From Phaseolus vulgaris (Eukaryota; Streptophyta; Magnoliopsida; Fabales; Fabaceae): a DNA stretch of 64,000 nt. The stretch spans positions 15,265,516 to 15,329,515 of the forward strand of contig NC_023754.2 of the NCBI RefSeq assembly GCF_000499845.2, written 5' to 3'. The notes beneath the pieces are model-generated. The model did no database searches. It saw nothing but the letters and a program-made list of their open reading frames with translations, and had not been told where the DNA came from. Shown in pieces: positions 13,556-26,550 of the stretch (the first letter of the stretch is position 1; each line of letters begins with the position of its first letter). Position numbers and translations under genes: made by a program.

Positions 13556-14360
13556 GATGTCTTCACAAGGACCCGATAATGAAAGTGATAACGATGATTG
13601 CAAAGATAATAATGATGATCCACCTTCACTTCTTTTGACCACTAGCCTTCGCGAAGGCTTAGAAGACCACCTTTTGACATCTCTTCTCATAGATAAATTA
13701 CTTCATGTAATTTAACAATATTTATATTATAATTTAATTACAATTTTTATATCTTCACTTTCCCACTTTCTTCTATATTTTGTGCTCCAATTTATACCTT
13801 CATTTGTTTCCAATTTTCCCACATATCATTACTAATTTCTATATTTTTAATATATCGCTTTTTGTTATAATATCTAAAGCATTACCTATTACTCTTATTT
13901 ATTTTCCAATTACACAAAATATAAAAAAATTATACTAAAATATTAAACACCATTTATTTAACAAGACTTATGTGTTAAATATTTTTATTAAATAATCTAA
14001 TAACTTTTTACGAGTGTAACTAAATATTACATAATTAATTTAATTTTTAGTTCTCGTGCCTGAAGAGAACCTTCTTGAGAACTTGATCGATCAATTCATT
14101 GGATAGGAAAACACCGCCTTGCTTTGAGGGATTGTTTGAGAAGCAGTGTAGGATTACGGTTGACGGAAGATGTGGCCCTTGGGGACATGGCATGTTTATT
14201 AATGAATGGTTTTATTCCACAATATAATGCATTGGCTTTGTTCTCACCGAGATGAGCTCAGATGATCTGAGGTGGTATTGAGGTGATCTCTTTGCAAACT
14301 GCAACTTTTGATGTTGGAAGTTACAAAATGAGGAAGGAACTCCACCAACAGAAAAATTTT
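13556..14360 (+). pseudogene. Possible decayed gene fragment, family unknown
   Basis: An ATG at 13556 opens an acidic frame (MSSQGPDNESDNDD, then TSLREGLEDHLLTSLLIDKLL) that ends at about 13714. At 14048-14200, after an AT-rich gap, a second patch with coding-like composition reads PEENLLENLIDQFIG and, in another frame, DGRCGPWGHGMF. The two could be exons of one broken gene, but no domain is recognised and stops interrupt the second patch. It may be old gene debris or chance. Confidence 0.2.
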
Positions 14361-15700
14361 CGAAGCTCAAGTCAGTTATAGTATAAAATATATGAGTGTA
14401 ACATATATTGAAAATATCTTAATTGAATTACTTCTTCGAAAGTCTTCATCTATTTATAGAGTTTTTGGTGGACCTGATCATTCTTATTTTTTTTTATTAG
14501 TTATTTTAGCATAATATCATGTAAAAAGAAAAAAAACTAACATAACAAAATTTAAGTAATAAGATTTTATCAATTAATATATCTTTAATATTTTTGTATC
14601 TTCATAAACGGTTAATTTTTAGGTTGATTTCTAGGAGAGACAACTGATTAGTATCAGGTCGATACCAATCTAATATGGACCTTATCAGCATAAACCCAAC
14701 TTAGGTCAAATCGACACGTATTTGATTTGGCTAGGATGGTACTGACTTCAATCTTTTTTTCAATATCTCTTATAGAGAGATTCTATCTATTTTTGTTGCA
14801 ATTGTCACATTATGCGAGCTGTGTTCTGGACACTAAATTATTTTTTTATTTCCCGTGATTTGAATTGGAGTTATTAGTGCTGTGATTATGGTTTTGTAGG
14901 ATTGAAAGCATTCACTTAGCTAAGAATAAGAATTAGTTGATTTTTGTTTGGGAGGGAAAAGAATGATTATATGTCCATTCTAATGTTTATGTTATGTTTT
15001 ATTGAGTTGGAATAAATGGGTATTAAGATTTTGTACAAGATGAGAAGAAAATTATATTAATAAGCTAATAAGAGATTTGATGAGTTGATTGAGAAAAGGA
15101 AATATAATACTTGCAATCACTTTAAATTTATAGTGTAAGATCACATTTTATAATATTGTTATTATATGACATTTTATAATATTGTTATTATATGTTAACA
15201 ACTTATTAATAAAAAAAATATTTTAGATTGATGAGATTATGATTAAATTAAAAACAAATTTGATAAAAAAAATTAAAATATTAAGGAGATTATTATGAAA
15301 TTAAAATCATTAAACAACATTATTTAAAAGGTGTTAATATTCATTACAGATGTTAATATATTATAAAATAATATTAAAATTATATTTGTTACGGTTGAAT
15401 AGATGTTGAGAGTGAATTCAATTACCTAAAAAATCTAAAAACTAATTTTAAAAAATTTAGCTTTTATTTTTTATTTTATTTGGATATTAGTCCTATTGTT
15501 ACCAAAATAAGATTTTAATATGCTACTTAAATAAAAAAAAATTACATTAAAAATACTTTAAAAAAAATTAATGGTGAGATCAGGAATCCGTTACATTTAT
15601 GGAGATTAAATCAATTGCTAAACCTAACTTAAATTAAAATACCTTAAACCTTGTGTGAATAAAGGTTTTGCCCTTCAAACTCCTTTTTTTTTCCATTTTC
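14361..15700. other. AT-rich intergenic region
   Basis: No gene seen. A short direct duplication (core ATTTTATAATATTGTTATTA) lies at about 15143-15196. Confidence 0.45.
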
Positions 15701-15821
15701 ATTCATTTCGCAGCATCCTTCAAACTCCAACCACACTAGTCCTCTATTTCTTCGCCAAGCTTCGTTTTTGATCGGTGCCCAACTACGCATAGGCGTTAAA
15801 TTTCAGGGATTCAAAACAAAA

Positions 15822-17107
15822 ATGCTTCCTCAGGGCATCAAGAAAGCCATCACTGACAACCCTAAGAAGCTTGCCAACTTGATTGACCTCGTCAACCTTC
15901 CATCCACGCTCAGAGAATTCGTGGGTCAGTCTCAGATTTCCCGTTTGGGCTGTTTCATGTGCGTTTGGTCCTACATCAAAACCAAAAATCTGCAGGTTCC
16001 CCCTCTTTTCTTTAAATATTTATGTTTTTGTTGAAGTTAAGTTCAATTCTATTTTGTTGGGAGTTGGATTTTGCCTCGCTTTTGAAGTTTGTAAAATTTA
16101 TGTTAAGGTTACTTGTGATGACAGAATTATGTGAATTGTTTGTTAATGGATTGATGTCGAAGAGGTAGTGTTCAGATATGGCTTTTGAGCTAAGGGTTTT
16201 GTTAACCAATTCAAGGAGTTTTGTTTTTGAAATAAATATTGCATTCTCTTTTGGAGTGGCAGTGATTAAAAGAGGTGGGAAGTAGAAACTGTAAACTATT
16301 GGAATGGGACCTTTATAAGGTAGTTGAGTAATTCAATAATGATACACCTAGCCCAGTTTTGAATATGTATTGGGGAATGGAATGGATTTGAATAAAGTTA
16401 TAGTTCTATTGTTTGGGTAATTTTATAACGGAATGGAAAAAAGGAGTGTGATTCTGTCCCCCCAGATTGGAATGGAAGAAATAAAGGAGTATTTGATTGA
16501 ATGGAATGCATTCTTTTATGTTTCATTCCATTTCTTCCTATGTTAAACAATGCAAACATTTTTACTCTATTTCATTGTTTTACATAAATCAATCACAGCT
16601 CTATATTTGGCTATGATATGCGTCCTTGCAGCTTTAATTGTACAGTAATACTTAGCAAAACTATGCACTTGTATACACGGGTTGAGGCAAAACACGAAAT
16701 CTCTAGTTTGTGCTGCTTATCTTGTTTGAGCTATGCTATGCATTATCTACATATTATTCCAAAATGTAGATCTCTTTCTGACGTTTTTGAACTGTTATAT
16801 AATCTTTTATAACTACTAAATTTGTGATTTTATAAAAATGTAAGTTTTAAGTTTGTAAAATGAGGGTATCCAGTTGCAGTTGGCTCTGGTGTTTTATGGG
16901 TTGGGGGCATTTATTTTGATATATTGATATTCAGCTCCCATGGATTGATTAAGATGAGTTGCTTCTTTAATTGAGCAGGATCCGTACAACAAGAATGTGG
17001 TCAACTGTGATGATAAGTTAAAAAGTATTTTGTTGGGGAAACCTCAGGTTGACTTAGCAGAACTTCCTGCACTAATCAAGATGCATTTTCCGAAAGAGCC
17101 CAAATGA
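15822..17107 (+). CDS. SWIB/MDM2 domain protein, 100 aa, 2 exons
   Basis: Exons 15822-15995 and 16979-17107 join in phase 0 with donor CAG|GTTCCC and acceptor TTGAGCAG. Almost the whole protein is one SWIB/MDM2 fold: LREFVGQSQISRLGCF (about 30-45), VWSYIKTKNLQDP (about 48-60), then CDDKLKSILLGK and the C-terminal LPALIKMHFPKEPK. In chromatin remodellers this fold mediates protein contacts in BAF60/SWP73-type subunits. Stand-alone plant SWIB proteins of this size are known, with nuclear or organellar locations reported for different members. The short N-terminus (MLPQGIKKAITDNPKK) is basic and could be a weak organellar signal, but that is inference. An in-frame non-ATG extension runs upstream to 15768; the ATG at 15822 is preferred because it follows AAAA and matches the usual start of this family. 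The gene looks intact. Confidence 0.93.
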
Positions 17108-18848
17108 CATGGGTGATATAATAAGATGCTTGTTTTAGAGAGAGTGTAGCCTTCCTCAAGACGGGTTTCTGAATTTGTTCCTTTTTTGCATTTCCCCCAT
17201 ACTGTAACGTCATATGTGTAGGAATCTAGCTTCAGAGCTACCAAATGGGCAGTTCTCTTTTGTATGGATGGGTTAATCTTATTACATGTGATTCAACTTA
17301 AAATGTCCTGTTTCACAGCATGCTTTTGCCACTTCCTAAATTTTGTAATTAAAATTGTAAGTTAGATATTGTTTTTGTATGCAATATGCTTTTATCATTT
17401 ATGGCAAATCACTTTGCGAGTCCTTAGAATTGATTTTTGAAAAGGGAGCCAAAGTTACATTATCAGAAAGATAGGGTATCTATTATAATTTGAAAATTTC
17501 AGATCTATTCTGAGTTACTTTGTGATGTAAACCATGCTATCTCCAATCTGGACTGTGCTAGTCTGCTTCATGTAGCCTCTATCAACAGAAGTGGCGATGC
17601 TATTTTTTACAAAACTCACTGCTAAGATAAATATTAATGTCAAGCCATGATTGGTCTAAGGTGAACAGTGATGATGTGGCTCCAAAATGGAATCAGACAG
17701 TAGTTATGGGGGTGTCATTTGAGGATAGTAATGTCAATGAGTTAAAAAAAGAGTTTGCCATATAAAATTGTTTGTCTTTTTAATACTTCTATTGTTAATA
17801 ATTTTAAGTTTCAATCTTGCTGTATAAACCGTGTTCTGCAGCATGTGACTAATCTAATATTAGTCATGTTCTTCTTTGTGATTGCAGAAGTTCATTTAAG
17901 TTAATATTTGTGTTTTCAAAAGTTCTCATATAGCCCTAAGGAGGGAAACAAACACTAGTTGGATCCATCTAGTTTTTTTTCTTTCTAATATTGTTATTGT
18001 ACTCATGTTTGTTTCTTAGATATCTATGCAACTTTTGAGCACTCCCAAAGTTAGATGTTTAGTTTCTCCCTAACGTTGAAGAGGATAAACCTAGTTTATC
18101 AATTGATTATCATCCAAACTTAGCATGTAAGTTTCTGCAGGTCAGTAGTGTTATACTATGAGAAAAAAAATTAAGGTTTAATTACTCACTTAGACCCTAT
18201 AATTGTCCATGTTTCACCTTTCAGTCCTTATATTAAAAAATAATTCATTTTAGTTCTTTACATACCATATTTAGTCCATGTACATGCTATTTTATGGAGA
18301 AGTCCTCATACAACTCATAAAAAACTTTGGACATTGTGCTTCTATGATATAGAACATTGATATCCTCTATTTTTTGTTTTTCATCTTGAAATCTGGTTCC
18401 TTTGATGAGATAGAACATTGCTAACCTTTTGTTTCTCAATGTTGATTTATGCTTTTGAAGTTGGAATGGAAGAAACTTGGCAATGTTTTTTTCATTTCTT
18501 TGTTGCTCCTTCTCAATGGTTATTTTATAGTGTGCTTATTTAGTCATTTATTTTTGTAGTAACTTAGTAAGTATTATTTGTTCTTCTTGCTTGTACTTGT
18601 ACATTAGTTTCTTGTTGTACACCGATGAATGGTGACAACATAAGTAAAAGATTGGGAGGAGGAATATATTTATGGTGAATCAAGGATTATTGGTGGCTCA
18701 ATAAACAAGTCTCTTTAAGGTTTCCTAGTTTCTTGTGAATCATGTAGTGAGAAGCATCTGATGTACCTGTCTATGAAGACTGTCTGGTGCAGACCATTTG
18801 ATGCCAACTAGAAGTGTCTATTCTCTTATAGATTGTCTACGTTTTAAT
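17108..18848. other. SWIB gene 3' flank and intergenic region
   Basis: The first ~250 bp are likely 3' UTR. The rest holds no open frame of note and no recognised element ends. The composition is less AT-extreme than elsewhere, so decayed gene sequence is possible. Confidence 0.4.
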
Positions 18849-18944
18849 TAATTGTATTAGTGTGAAAAATGTGTTAAAAAATGTGTCACATGTAACTAAT
18901 TGTATTAGTGTGAAAAATGTGTTAAAAAATGTGTCACATGTAAC
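18849..18944. repeat. Perfect 48-bp tandem duplication
   Basis: Two adjacent copies of a 48-bp unit (18849-18896 and 18897-18944) are identical base for base. The unit starts TAATTGTATTAG and ends CACATGTAAC. The lack of any mismatch in AT-rich intergenic DNA indicates a recent duplication. Confidence 0.95.
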
Positions 18945-20289
18945 GCATTATGTGAGATATCAAATATTTTTTAGTGGAAGCTATACAATTAAAACCTCTT
19001 TCAAAGTTCACCAAACTCTTGATTTCACTTTTTTTTGAAGATATGTGATATAAAGGATAGTTCACTTAATTAAGTAGAGTGTTTCAATTATTGTAAATTT
19101 TGTAGTATATATTTAATTTCTAAGGTTAAAAATGTGGTAAAAGATAATTCTGATATTCATACCTTCAATATGTCAATGTGAAATAAGCTGTACCAACTAC
19201 TTCCTGGTAAAAAGAAATTACTTGCACAATTTCATTATCTGGAGATGTCTCCAGTGGCTGCACTTCAAGGAATTTGCAATTCAAATGAGAAACTATTACA
19301 ATTAACTTGAAAAAGATTAAAAAAGTTACCGTATTTTTCATTTTATTTATTATATATTATTGTTTATCTTACATTGAAAATATATATTACATGTTCATAA
19401 AATATACATGTAAATTATTTTCAAAAAGAAATAATATATATAGAGAAATTGTACTTACATTTTATGATATCTTGTCAAAAGAAAAACTACACGGTTCAAT
19501 TTTAAAATATACTTTTCACTCTATTGTACTTTGTATCTCTTATGTTATTTACATAAATTAAAATAAAAAATTAAATTAAATTTTTAAAATATAAAAGTTG
19601 AACAATTTTTCATTAAAAAATTGAATAATTCAATTACTATATATTAATAAATAAATTATATTATCACTTATTTATAAATTTTCTTATAAAAAATAAAATA
19701 TTATTAAACCTACTATGTTCAAGTAGTGACATAAGTATATGAATTTCTAATTATATACTCATGTCCCTTCCATGTTTATATGGGTGTAGTACAGATCTCA
19801 TATCTATTAGTGTGTATAAAGATAGAATTTTGATACATTGAACCTCTCACACTCATGTAACTATAATTACAATCAATCATGTGCGTCAATTTTAATATTA
19901 GTGTGTCTCTAACATGGTTAAAGGTTAAAGCTATATTTTTATGATTAAAAATCTCTTATACATTTTCTATATAGGTGTGTCTCCTACATTCATGTAGATA
20001 GTGTAGATGCAACGCTAAAATGTGGGGAACGCGCTTTTTTGAAAGATTTGTATGAGATCTACAAAAGGTGTTTCGACGTTCAAATTATTTTTTTGAGTAT
20101 TTGAGAGTGATAAATGTTATTAAAATGTAACATTTACCTATCTTAAGCAAACACATTTATAGATTCACATTGGACCTCAACACGGAGGAGTTTGGATTAG
20201 TACGGATATTGTAACTAATTTTGTATTAGTATGACAATACGATATGTTAATTGAGTTCATTTAGGATTAGCGTTAATGTAGCCCTAACT
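18945..20289. other. AT-rich intergenic region
   Basis: Only short AT-rich frames, including a hydrophobic Lys/Ile/Tyr-rich one at 19307-19561 that has the composition of chance AT sequence. CACACTCATGTAA-type words at 19800-20000 resemble those at 35840-35940, suggesting old copies of one repeat. Confidence 0.4.
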
Positions 20290-21171
20290 TGAATCCATGT
20301 AACTCTTTGTAATTTTTTATATGTTGTGGTTTGATGAATGTTTTGTGTGGGTTAAATGGATAAAGAAACTAAATGGATAAGATGAATTTGGTTGGTGAAT
20401 ATAGATGCTTAGAAGAGGTTAGGCCAACTCCTAAGAGATTCTAAGCTAGACACAAAACTAGTGCTAACAAAGAGTGAGCAAAAAAGATAAGATGTGCACA
20501 AATTTGATCATTTCTTTAATCAATTCTAAGCTCCTTTACAAGAGGGCTAACACTTTATTTATAGTGCTAAAGGCAACAAGGTGCAGGTTTTAACCCCAAA
20601 AACTCTCCATTCCCATGGTGACAATTGACTTCCTCTCATTGGAGCAAATCCTCTCAAATTAGAGGTTGACAAGTGTCCACCTCTAACAAGAGAGAATCAT
20701 CTCCATTTCCAAGAAGGCAAGTGGTGGTTTGACATTGGTGGGAGTCCTCTTCATTGAGGGGTTGTCATGTGGACCTTCATGCATTTCTTGTCACTCCATG
20801 CTTTCTGTTTGCACTCTTGTAATTTATTTGTGTACCCTAGATAGTCTAGAATTGCATTGGGTCCAAGGAGCCCTAGTTGTAACTTTAGCTATATTCTTTT
20901 TTTTTTCTGTTTACACCCTACTCTAATTGTCCAATACATGACCCATAAAAATAAGCTCAATAAGTGGCCCAAGTACAAGCCAAAAAAAGGTCCAAATACA
21001 AGCTCAATTAAATCCTACACAAAAATTACCAAAACTACGCTACTTTATACAAATTTACAAGACTAAGAAAATGAGAAAAAAAAAACTCATAGAAATGGAT
21101 GCTCTAATCAAAGTTTTATCTTCTTCAATATTTTTAGCCCGAAGTTGTGGTGGTTTGATGGTCCTCCATCA
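20290..21171 (-). mobile_element. LTR of a Ty3/gypsy-type retrotransposon (probable solo or orphan LTR)
   Basis: Read on the minus strand, the LTR begins TGATGGAGGACCATC at 21171. It runs through plant LTR-like U3 sequence to a TATA box (TATAAATA, plus positions 20556-20563) and a likely R/U5 with TTGTAAAGGAGC. It ends near 20290, although the 3' terminus could not be fixed. Length is about 880 bp. No polypurine tract precedes it and no coding region adjoins it, so it is orphaned. The 5' terminus is the same as that of the plus-strand LTR at 22679. Confidence 0.6.
20556..20563 (-). promoter_or_regulatory. LTR TATA box
   Basis: TATAAATA on the minus strand, about 610 bp inside the LTR from its 5' terminus, in the position expected for the U3/R boundary. 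Confidence 0.5.
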
Positions 21172-22678
21172 AGTGTCGTGTTTAATTATTCTTGTTTATC
21201 AGTTTTTCGATATGTTTATGGCAGCATTTCAAAAAAGTCTTTGAAGAAATTTCCAAGATCTTTATGTAATATTTTCGGCCTTTTATGGTATAGGTAATAT
21301 CGGTCGTGAATAGTACACCAATCCTTCGGGCTTGGAAAGCTTTGCTTGAGAGTCTTTGCAAGAATGTTTTTGCGAATTTTCTTTGGTGGTTGTCGAGATG
21401 GTCTCAACTATCTCCCTAGCCCTCAAGCTCAATGGGACTTTTGTGTAAAGTCTAGAAGATGCTTAGTACGTAATAATTGGGTACTTGAAATTATATCTCC
21501 TATGATCCCTGTTTAGAATGGTTGTGTCAGTTGGATGTGGATAGATCTAACGGTTAGAAAAATATGTGTTCTTTAGGTTTCTTTGCTTCCAAATTCTATA
21601 AATTGGAATGAGTCCTTGTGTTAGGACCACCCATATTTTATTATTCATCTAAGTAGTGGCTAGGTGCAAAGAGTTTACTTTTTTTCAAGGTTAGTGATGT
21701 CTTCTTCTATGAGTGCATCAACCTCTTTGGGTAGGTACTCATCAGAGGATTTCAGTGAACCTTCGATTATCATAGTGGGTGTCAGTTCTACCTTCAAGAT
21801 TGGAGCAGTGTAATGTTGTTGACAATGTATGTCATGGCTGAGAAAGGGCTTTGTACGATTTCTTTTATATGTACGCATATCTTTTTATAAACCTTCATGT
21901 TCACTTTTGCTTGTTATGTGAGTTGTTCAAACAACTCCCCCTCTCAAGTTTTTCTTCACTATTATAGCTCACAACCAACTCACCTGATTGGTTGGTTGTC
22001 ATTTGTCGGCCAATTGAGAACGTGTTTATTATACGTCCTCGTATAAAATTTTAAGGGTTTTTTTAAATGTTGTAGTAGAGCCTCTAGGTAATAAATTTTT
22101 CTATGATGAGGGGAAATCAAAGTTCCCTTTTTTATTGAACCCAAAATCCCATTCAATACCATAATTTGCCGAGGTCGATGATGACCTCTAAAGATGTAGA
22201 GGTTTTCAAGGTTTTAGACTAGTTTTCGAAGAGGTTACCCACCCAAAAGATCCTCATTGTTTACCTTTCTCCCCAACGATGGGTGGACTTTACCATTATG
22301 TATAATCTTTATTTTTGTGTAGATGTGGTTGGTGTTAACTTTGTTAGATTCAAAACATATACAAAAGCATACACAAGTTAGATGCAATAGATACCTTTTG
22401 TTGGTCATATATGAACATGTTTGAGGCACACATTACAACACCTCTCAGATCTTCAATTAATAGTGGAAAAAACCATTACCATGAGTTGTTGTTCTCAACC
22501 TCAACTAAAGCATAAGCCAATGACAACATTTTTTCATTAAGGTCCCTTCCCACTACAGTTAAAAGTTCACCTCCATAGTACCTCTTTAAGAAATACCCAA
22601 AATCAATGATGGACCTACATTACAAAAAATTGTCCTTGCATGCCTTCAAACATGTACAAAATCCTCTTGAAGACTATC
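21172..22678. other. Retroelement-flanked sequence without clear genes
   Basis: Lies between two oppositely oriented LTRs. The minus strand contains several broken frames (21216-21407, 21675-21878, 22235-22429) with no recognised domain. Their density and near-neutral composition suggest decayed element interior or old gene sequence, but the family cannot be named. Confidence 0.35.
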
Positions 22679-23500
22679 TGATGGAGGACCATCCCAGTCA
22701 CCTAAATCATTAGGCTTAGAAGAGAAGAAGTGTTGAATAGAATATTTTTTCCTAGAAGATTCTCTTTCTAAGCCTTGTAAATTTGTAAAGAGTAATTAGG
22801 ATTTTCTAATTCAATCTTTAAATTTTTGTAGTAAACTTTTTGGGCTTCGTATTTAGGCCAACTTTTATATTAGAGTTGAAGAGCTTGAAGGGAAGTCTAA
22901 TTGGCATCCACATAGGCGTCACATAGACACCTACATGGAGCATTTTCCTTCCTTTTCCCAAAGTGACTATTCCTCTTCCACGTGGAGCAAAGAGACACCT
23001 ATTACTTGCCTTCTCCTCTTCATTATGCCACTTGTCACATCATGAATGGAGAGTTTTGGGATACATGGATTGTCACATGGAAACTCATGAATTGTCACAT
23101 GGCAACTCATGAATGGAGAGTTTTTTCAATTCCACTAATCACTTTTGGCTCTATAAATAGAGAGTTCTACTATTGTAAACATAAGACTTCAATTGAGTAA
23201 TGAATTTCTGCCTAAATGGTTTTCAAAATTTCTCTCAAGTCTCACTTTTCTTTTGTTTTCTCTAAGTGTAGAAGGTTGGTCTAACCATAAACCCTAAAGC
23301 TAGAAGGTTGGTCTAACCTCTTTCTTAACACCATTCTCCAAGCCCAAACTCATTCATTTTCTTACCCATTTCTATTCAATTTTTTCGATGCCATGTCTTC
23401 TCCAATCATTCAAATCATCTACAACTGAAGAACTTAAGGAAGGAAAGTGAGAACTTCATCACTATCACTGCATTAATTTACTCAACTTTGACTTTCACTA
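22679..23500 (+). mobile_element. LTR of a Ty3/gypsy-type retrotransposon (second copy, plus strand)
   Basis: Begins TGATGGAGGACCATC at 22679, matching the terminus of the minus-strand LTR that ends at 21171. A TATA box (TATAAATA, 23152-23159) is followed by a transcript-start-like region and a short duplicated word (AGAAGGTTGGTCTAACC at about 23269 and 23302). CATGAATGGAGAGTTTT is also repeated upstream of the TATA box. The 3' end is not defined. The interior differs from the other LTR, so these are related families rather than the two ends of one insertion. Confidence 0.55.
23152..23159 (+). promoter_or_regulatory. LTR TATA box
   Basis: TATAAATA within CTCTATAAATAGAG, a typical plant LTR promoter core. 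Confidence 0.55.
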
Positions 23501-23688
23501 TGGACATAGGGTTTGATCTCAACAGCTCATAGGCATAATCATAATCATTTTGTACTATTGTTGAAATGAATCTTGCACATGTCTTAATGTCATTTATGTT
23601 GTCCTTTGTGCCTTTGACCTTATAATTGTAATACTTGTGTTCCATTTCTTGACAACTTTATTAACTTTATTACATATGTTAAAACTCT

Positions 23689-24720
23689 TCAAAATTGAAT
23701 TTTGTCTAATACAATACTCCAACTTTCGACTAAGCATTTACTACCATGTAAATCAACGTGAATTGTCCCACACACATCTTCATTAGATACCATATGAACT
23801 TCAACATTTCCTTCACATAAACCTTCATTACATTCATTTTCAACACCACATTCACCTTCAACTTCCACATCCACAAGTTCATCACGTCCTAAAGTATCTT
23901 CACATACACCATAATTTGATTCTTCATTAGGGTCCCTTAACCAAGAAGAATCTTCCAAAACCTTATCACCTCCTTCAACATTCCCACTCTCAGCCTTCTC
24001 TACATTATCACTCTCAGCTTCAACCTCAGCATCGTTCATACTGTCAAACTTAGAGTCAGCTTAATAATCACTCCCAATCTCAGCCTCAGACTCATATTGC
24101 CTGACCCTCACCGACACTCCCCACCTCACCCTTATTCTTATTCTTAACCTGATTATCACACTTAGCATCAGCCTCCTTGACATGATTATCACACCCAACA
24201 TCAGCATCAACCTCACTTTGAACTCCAACCTCATTCCCCCTCTTCACCTTATCACCCATATCACCACTCTCAACCTCAAAGTTGGCCTCATTCCCCCTTC
24301 TAGAATCAACCTCAACCTCATTCCTTCCCCATAATTACCTTCAAAATCATTCCAAGCCCTATATTTCAAAAGATTATCAACAATCTAAGATTGAAACACC
24401 ATGTGTACCATAAAGAAATGTATTTCACTATATAACCTTGCAATATTGACCATATTGATTGCACCATTATCATCAGCAACAAGTGCAACTTATCTTCCAA
24501 CACATAACAACCACCATGAGTATACCACAACTCTTTCATTGTAACATATCACATTTCCTTAAAAAAGCATAATATCTCAAAATAACTCCATCTATCTAAA
24601 TCACATGACAATGTACTTGTTTGACCAACATATTCTAGTTTCAATATTTACAAATCCCCTTAATGGTGGACCACAACATCAAAAAAACCTCTCGTACATC
24701 ATAATCAATAAATATACCTA
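23689..24720 (-). pseudogene. Mutator-like (MULE) transposase N-terminal remnant
   Basis: Reading the minus strand from about 24720 downward, a broken frame gives STLSCDLDRWSYFEIL, then MKELWYTHGGCYVLEDKLHLL. After a frame change it gives NGAINMVNIARLYSEIHFFMVHMV. This is the order and spacing of the N-terminal domain that precedes the transposase in many legume MULEs. A long acidic low-complexity stretch follows (24039-23689, rich in Glu, Asp, Val, Gly), as is usual between that domain and the DDE core. The core and the SWIM zinc finger are absent: the minus strand next runs into the LTR. Stops and frameshifts rule out function. Sequence at 24900-25260 looks like the element's 5' leader. Confidence 0.6.
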
Positions 24721-26500
24721 ACACTGTCAAATATGGATATGCACACAAGAATAAAAAAAATTACAAAGTAATCCAACAAAACAAACACCGAAAAGGAAAT
24801 GATGGACCAGAGAAAACAAAAATTTTCCACGTGGTGAGACCCTAATAAAACATAATCAACTCAAAAAGTGCAATGAAATTAATAAACTAAACAATTAACT
24901 ACATAGAAACAACCAAAACCTCAAACAATAATATTTTAATCTCACCAAAAACCCCTAAACCAAACACCCGAAACACAATCGAAGACTAACCAAGAGAGAC
25001 TCACCTTACAAAGTGAATAGAAAAACACCCCACTACACTGACCAACAATGCCAACACCACAAACCCAATCACCACCACTATAATACACAAGATCACTCTC
25101 CAAATCTCATCAACAATCCTTCAAGAAAAACCCCAAATTCGTTCTTCTTGAATGTTAAGGAAAAAATACGTTTTTTCAACCTCAACAAATGCCTAAAAAG
25201 GCCACACATTTTCCTTGTCAACATAGAATGACACACATGTATCACATCTCGCTGAGTCATTATACAAATTATTGTATTAAAAAAAATCAAATTGAATATT
25301 TTAAACAAAATTGAAATGACATTGAACAAAATAATAAATAAGAGACTTAATTCACTTTTAACTTTTATTAGATCAAAATTAGTATTAAACTGTTTCTTTA
25401 CGAATGTTTGGTTTTAATATACAATTTTTTTTATTTTATCCTAATTTTATGAATATTTTCCATTGATATTTTAAATTAAGAAAAAATTATTATCTACAAA
25501 TGGTGAAAATTTTACCAAAACAAGAAAAATGATGAAAATTTTATCAAAAAGAGTAAAATAAATTTGTTGAACATATCTACAATTTTTTTATAGACGAAAT
25601 GTTTTACAAAAAAAATGGTTTTATATATCTACAAATAATTATATCATATACTTTAACTTTATTATATTTAAATTGTTATTTAATTATGGTTTGTGTTTGA
25701 ATGGCCCTAGGTAATATTTGATTTTTCTTTTCGTGTTATATTAGAATTTTTTATTTTACATTTGAATAATTATAATTTAAGTGTTATATTAAGGTAATTT
25801 AAGAATGAAATTTTAGTTATTATAAAGATCAAATGAATTTCTAATTAAATTAAAATAAGATTTAAACACAAAATATGATCAAATATGTACAATGACACTA
25901 ATGCATAAAAAATATAAAGCATTTATATTAAATAATAAAAATACATTGTATATTAAATAATAAAAATACATTGTATATTAAATAATAAAAATACATAATG
26001 TGTATGTAGCTTTAATAAAAGATCTTAGACAAATTAACTAAGAAACCCATAGATATTTGAATATGGTAAGTTATAGAACCTGTTTTATTTGGTTTCTTTT
26101 CCAAAATTAAAAGAAAAGAGTGAATGCTATTATTCAAATTAAGATTTATGTAGTTCTTTATGTGAAAATCAAGAATGTTCTCTACTTTGCCCAAAAGAGT
26201 TAAATTTATGTAGTTCCAAAATTTATGTAGTTGGATCCCCAAATTTTTGGAATAACAGTTCAGATATACCTTAACAGAAATTGTAACCATTGTCATTCCT
26301 AATTCTCTACTTTGCCAACGAGTGGTAACCAACTGTCTAAATTCTTCTCATGTTACAACCAAAAACCAAACAATAATAGAAAGAGAATGACCAACAACCT
26401 TTCCAATTGAAGGATAAATTGTATAAATATTTAGCTTTTCCAATTCACATTTAGAACAGACACTATGTATTAACAATGTGAGTGAGCTTCATACACCATC
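24721..26500. other. MULE leader-like sequence, then AT-rich intergenic DNA
   Basis: The minus strand at 24900-25260 resembles a MULE 5' leader and inner terminal region, but no clean terminal inverted repeat or 9-bp target duplication was identified. At 25926-25995 there are nearly three copies of a 25-bp unit (core AATAATAAAAATACATTGTA). No gene in 25330-26500. Confidence 0.4.
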
Positions 26501-26550
26501 ATGTCCAAGTAAAACAAAATACAAAGAAACAGAGGTGTAGAAAGATATTG

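Noticed and set aside
19307..19561. 84-aa membrane-like ORF
   Set aside because: Lys/Ile/Tyr/Phe-rich composition is what very AT-rich DNA yields by chance; no promoter or conservation signal is visible.
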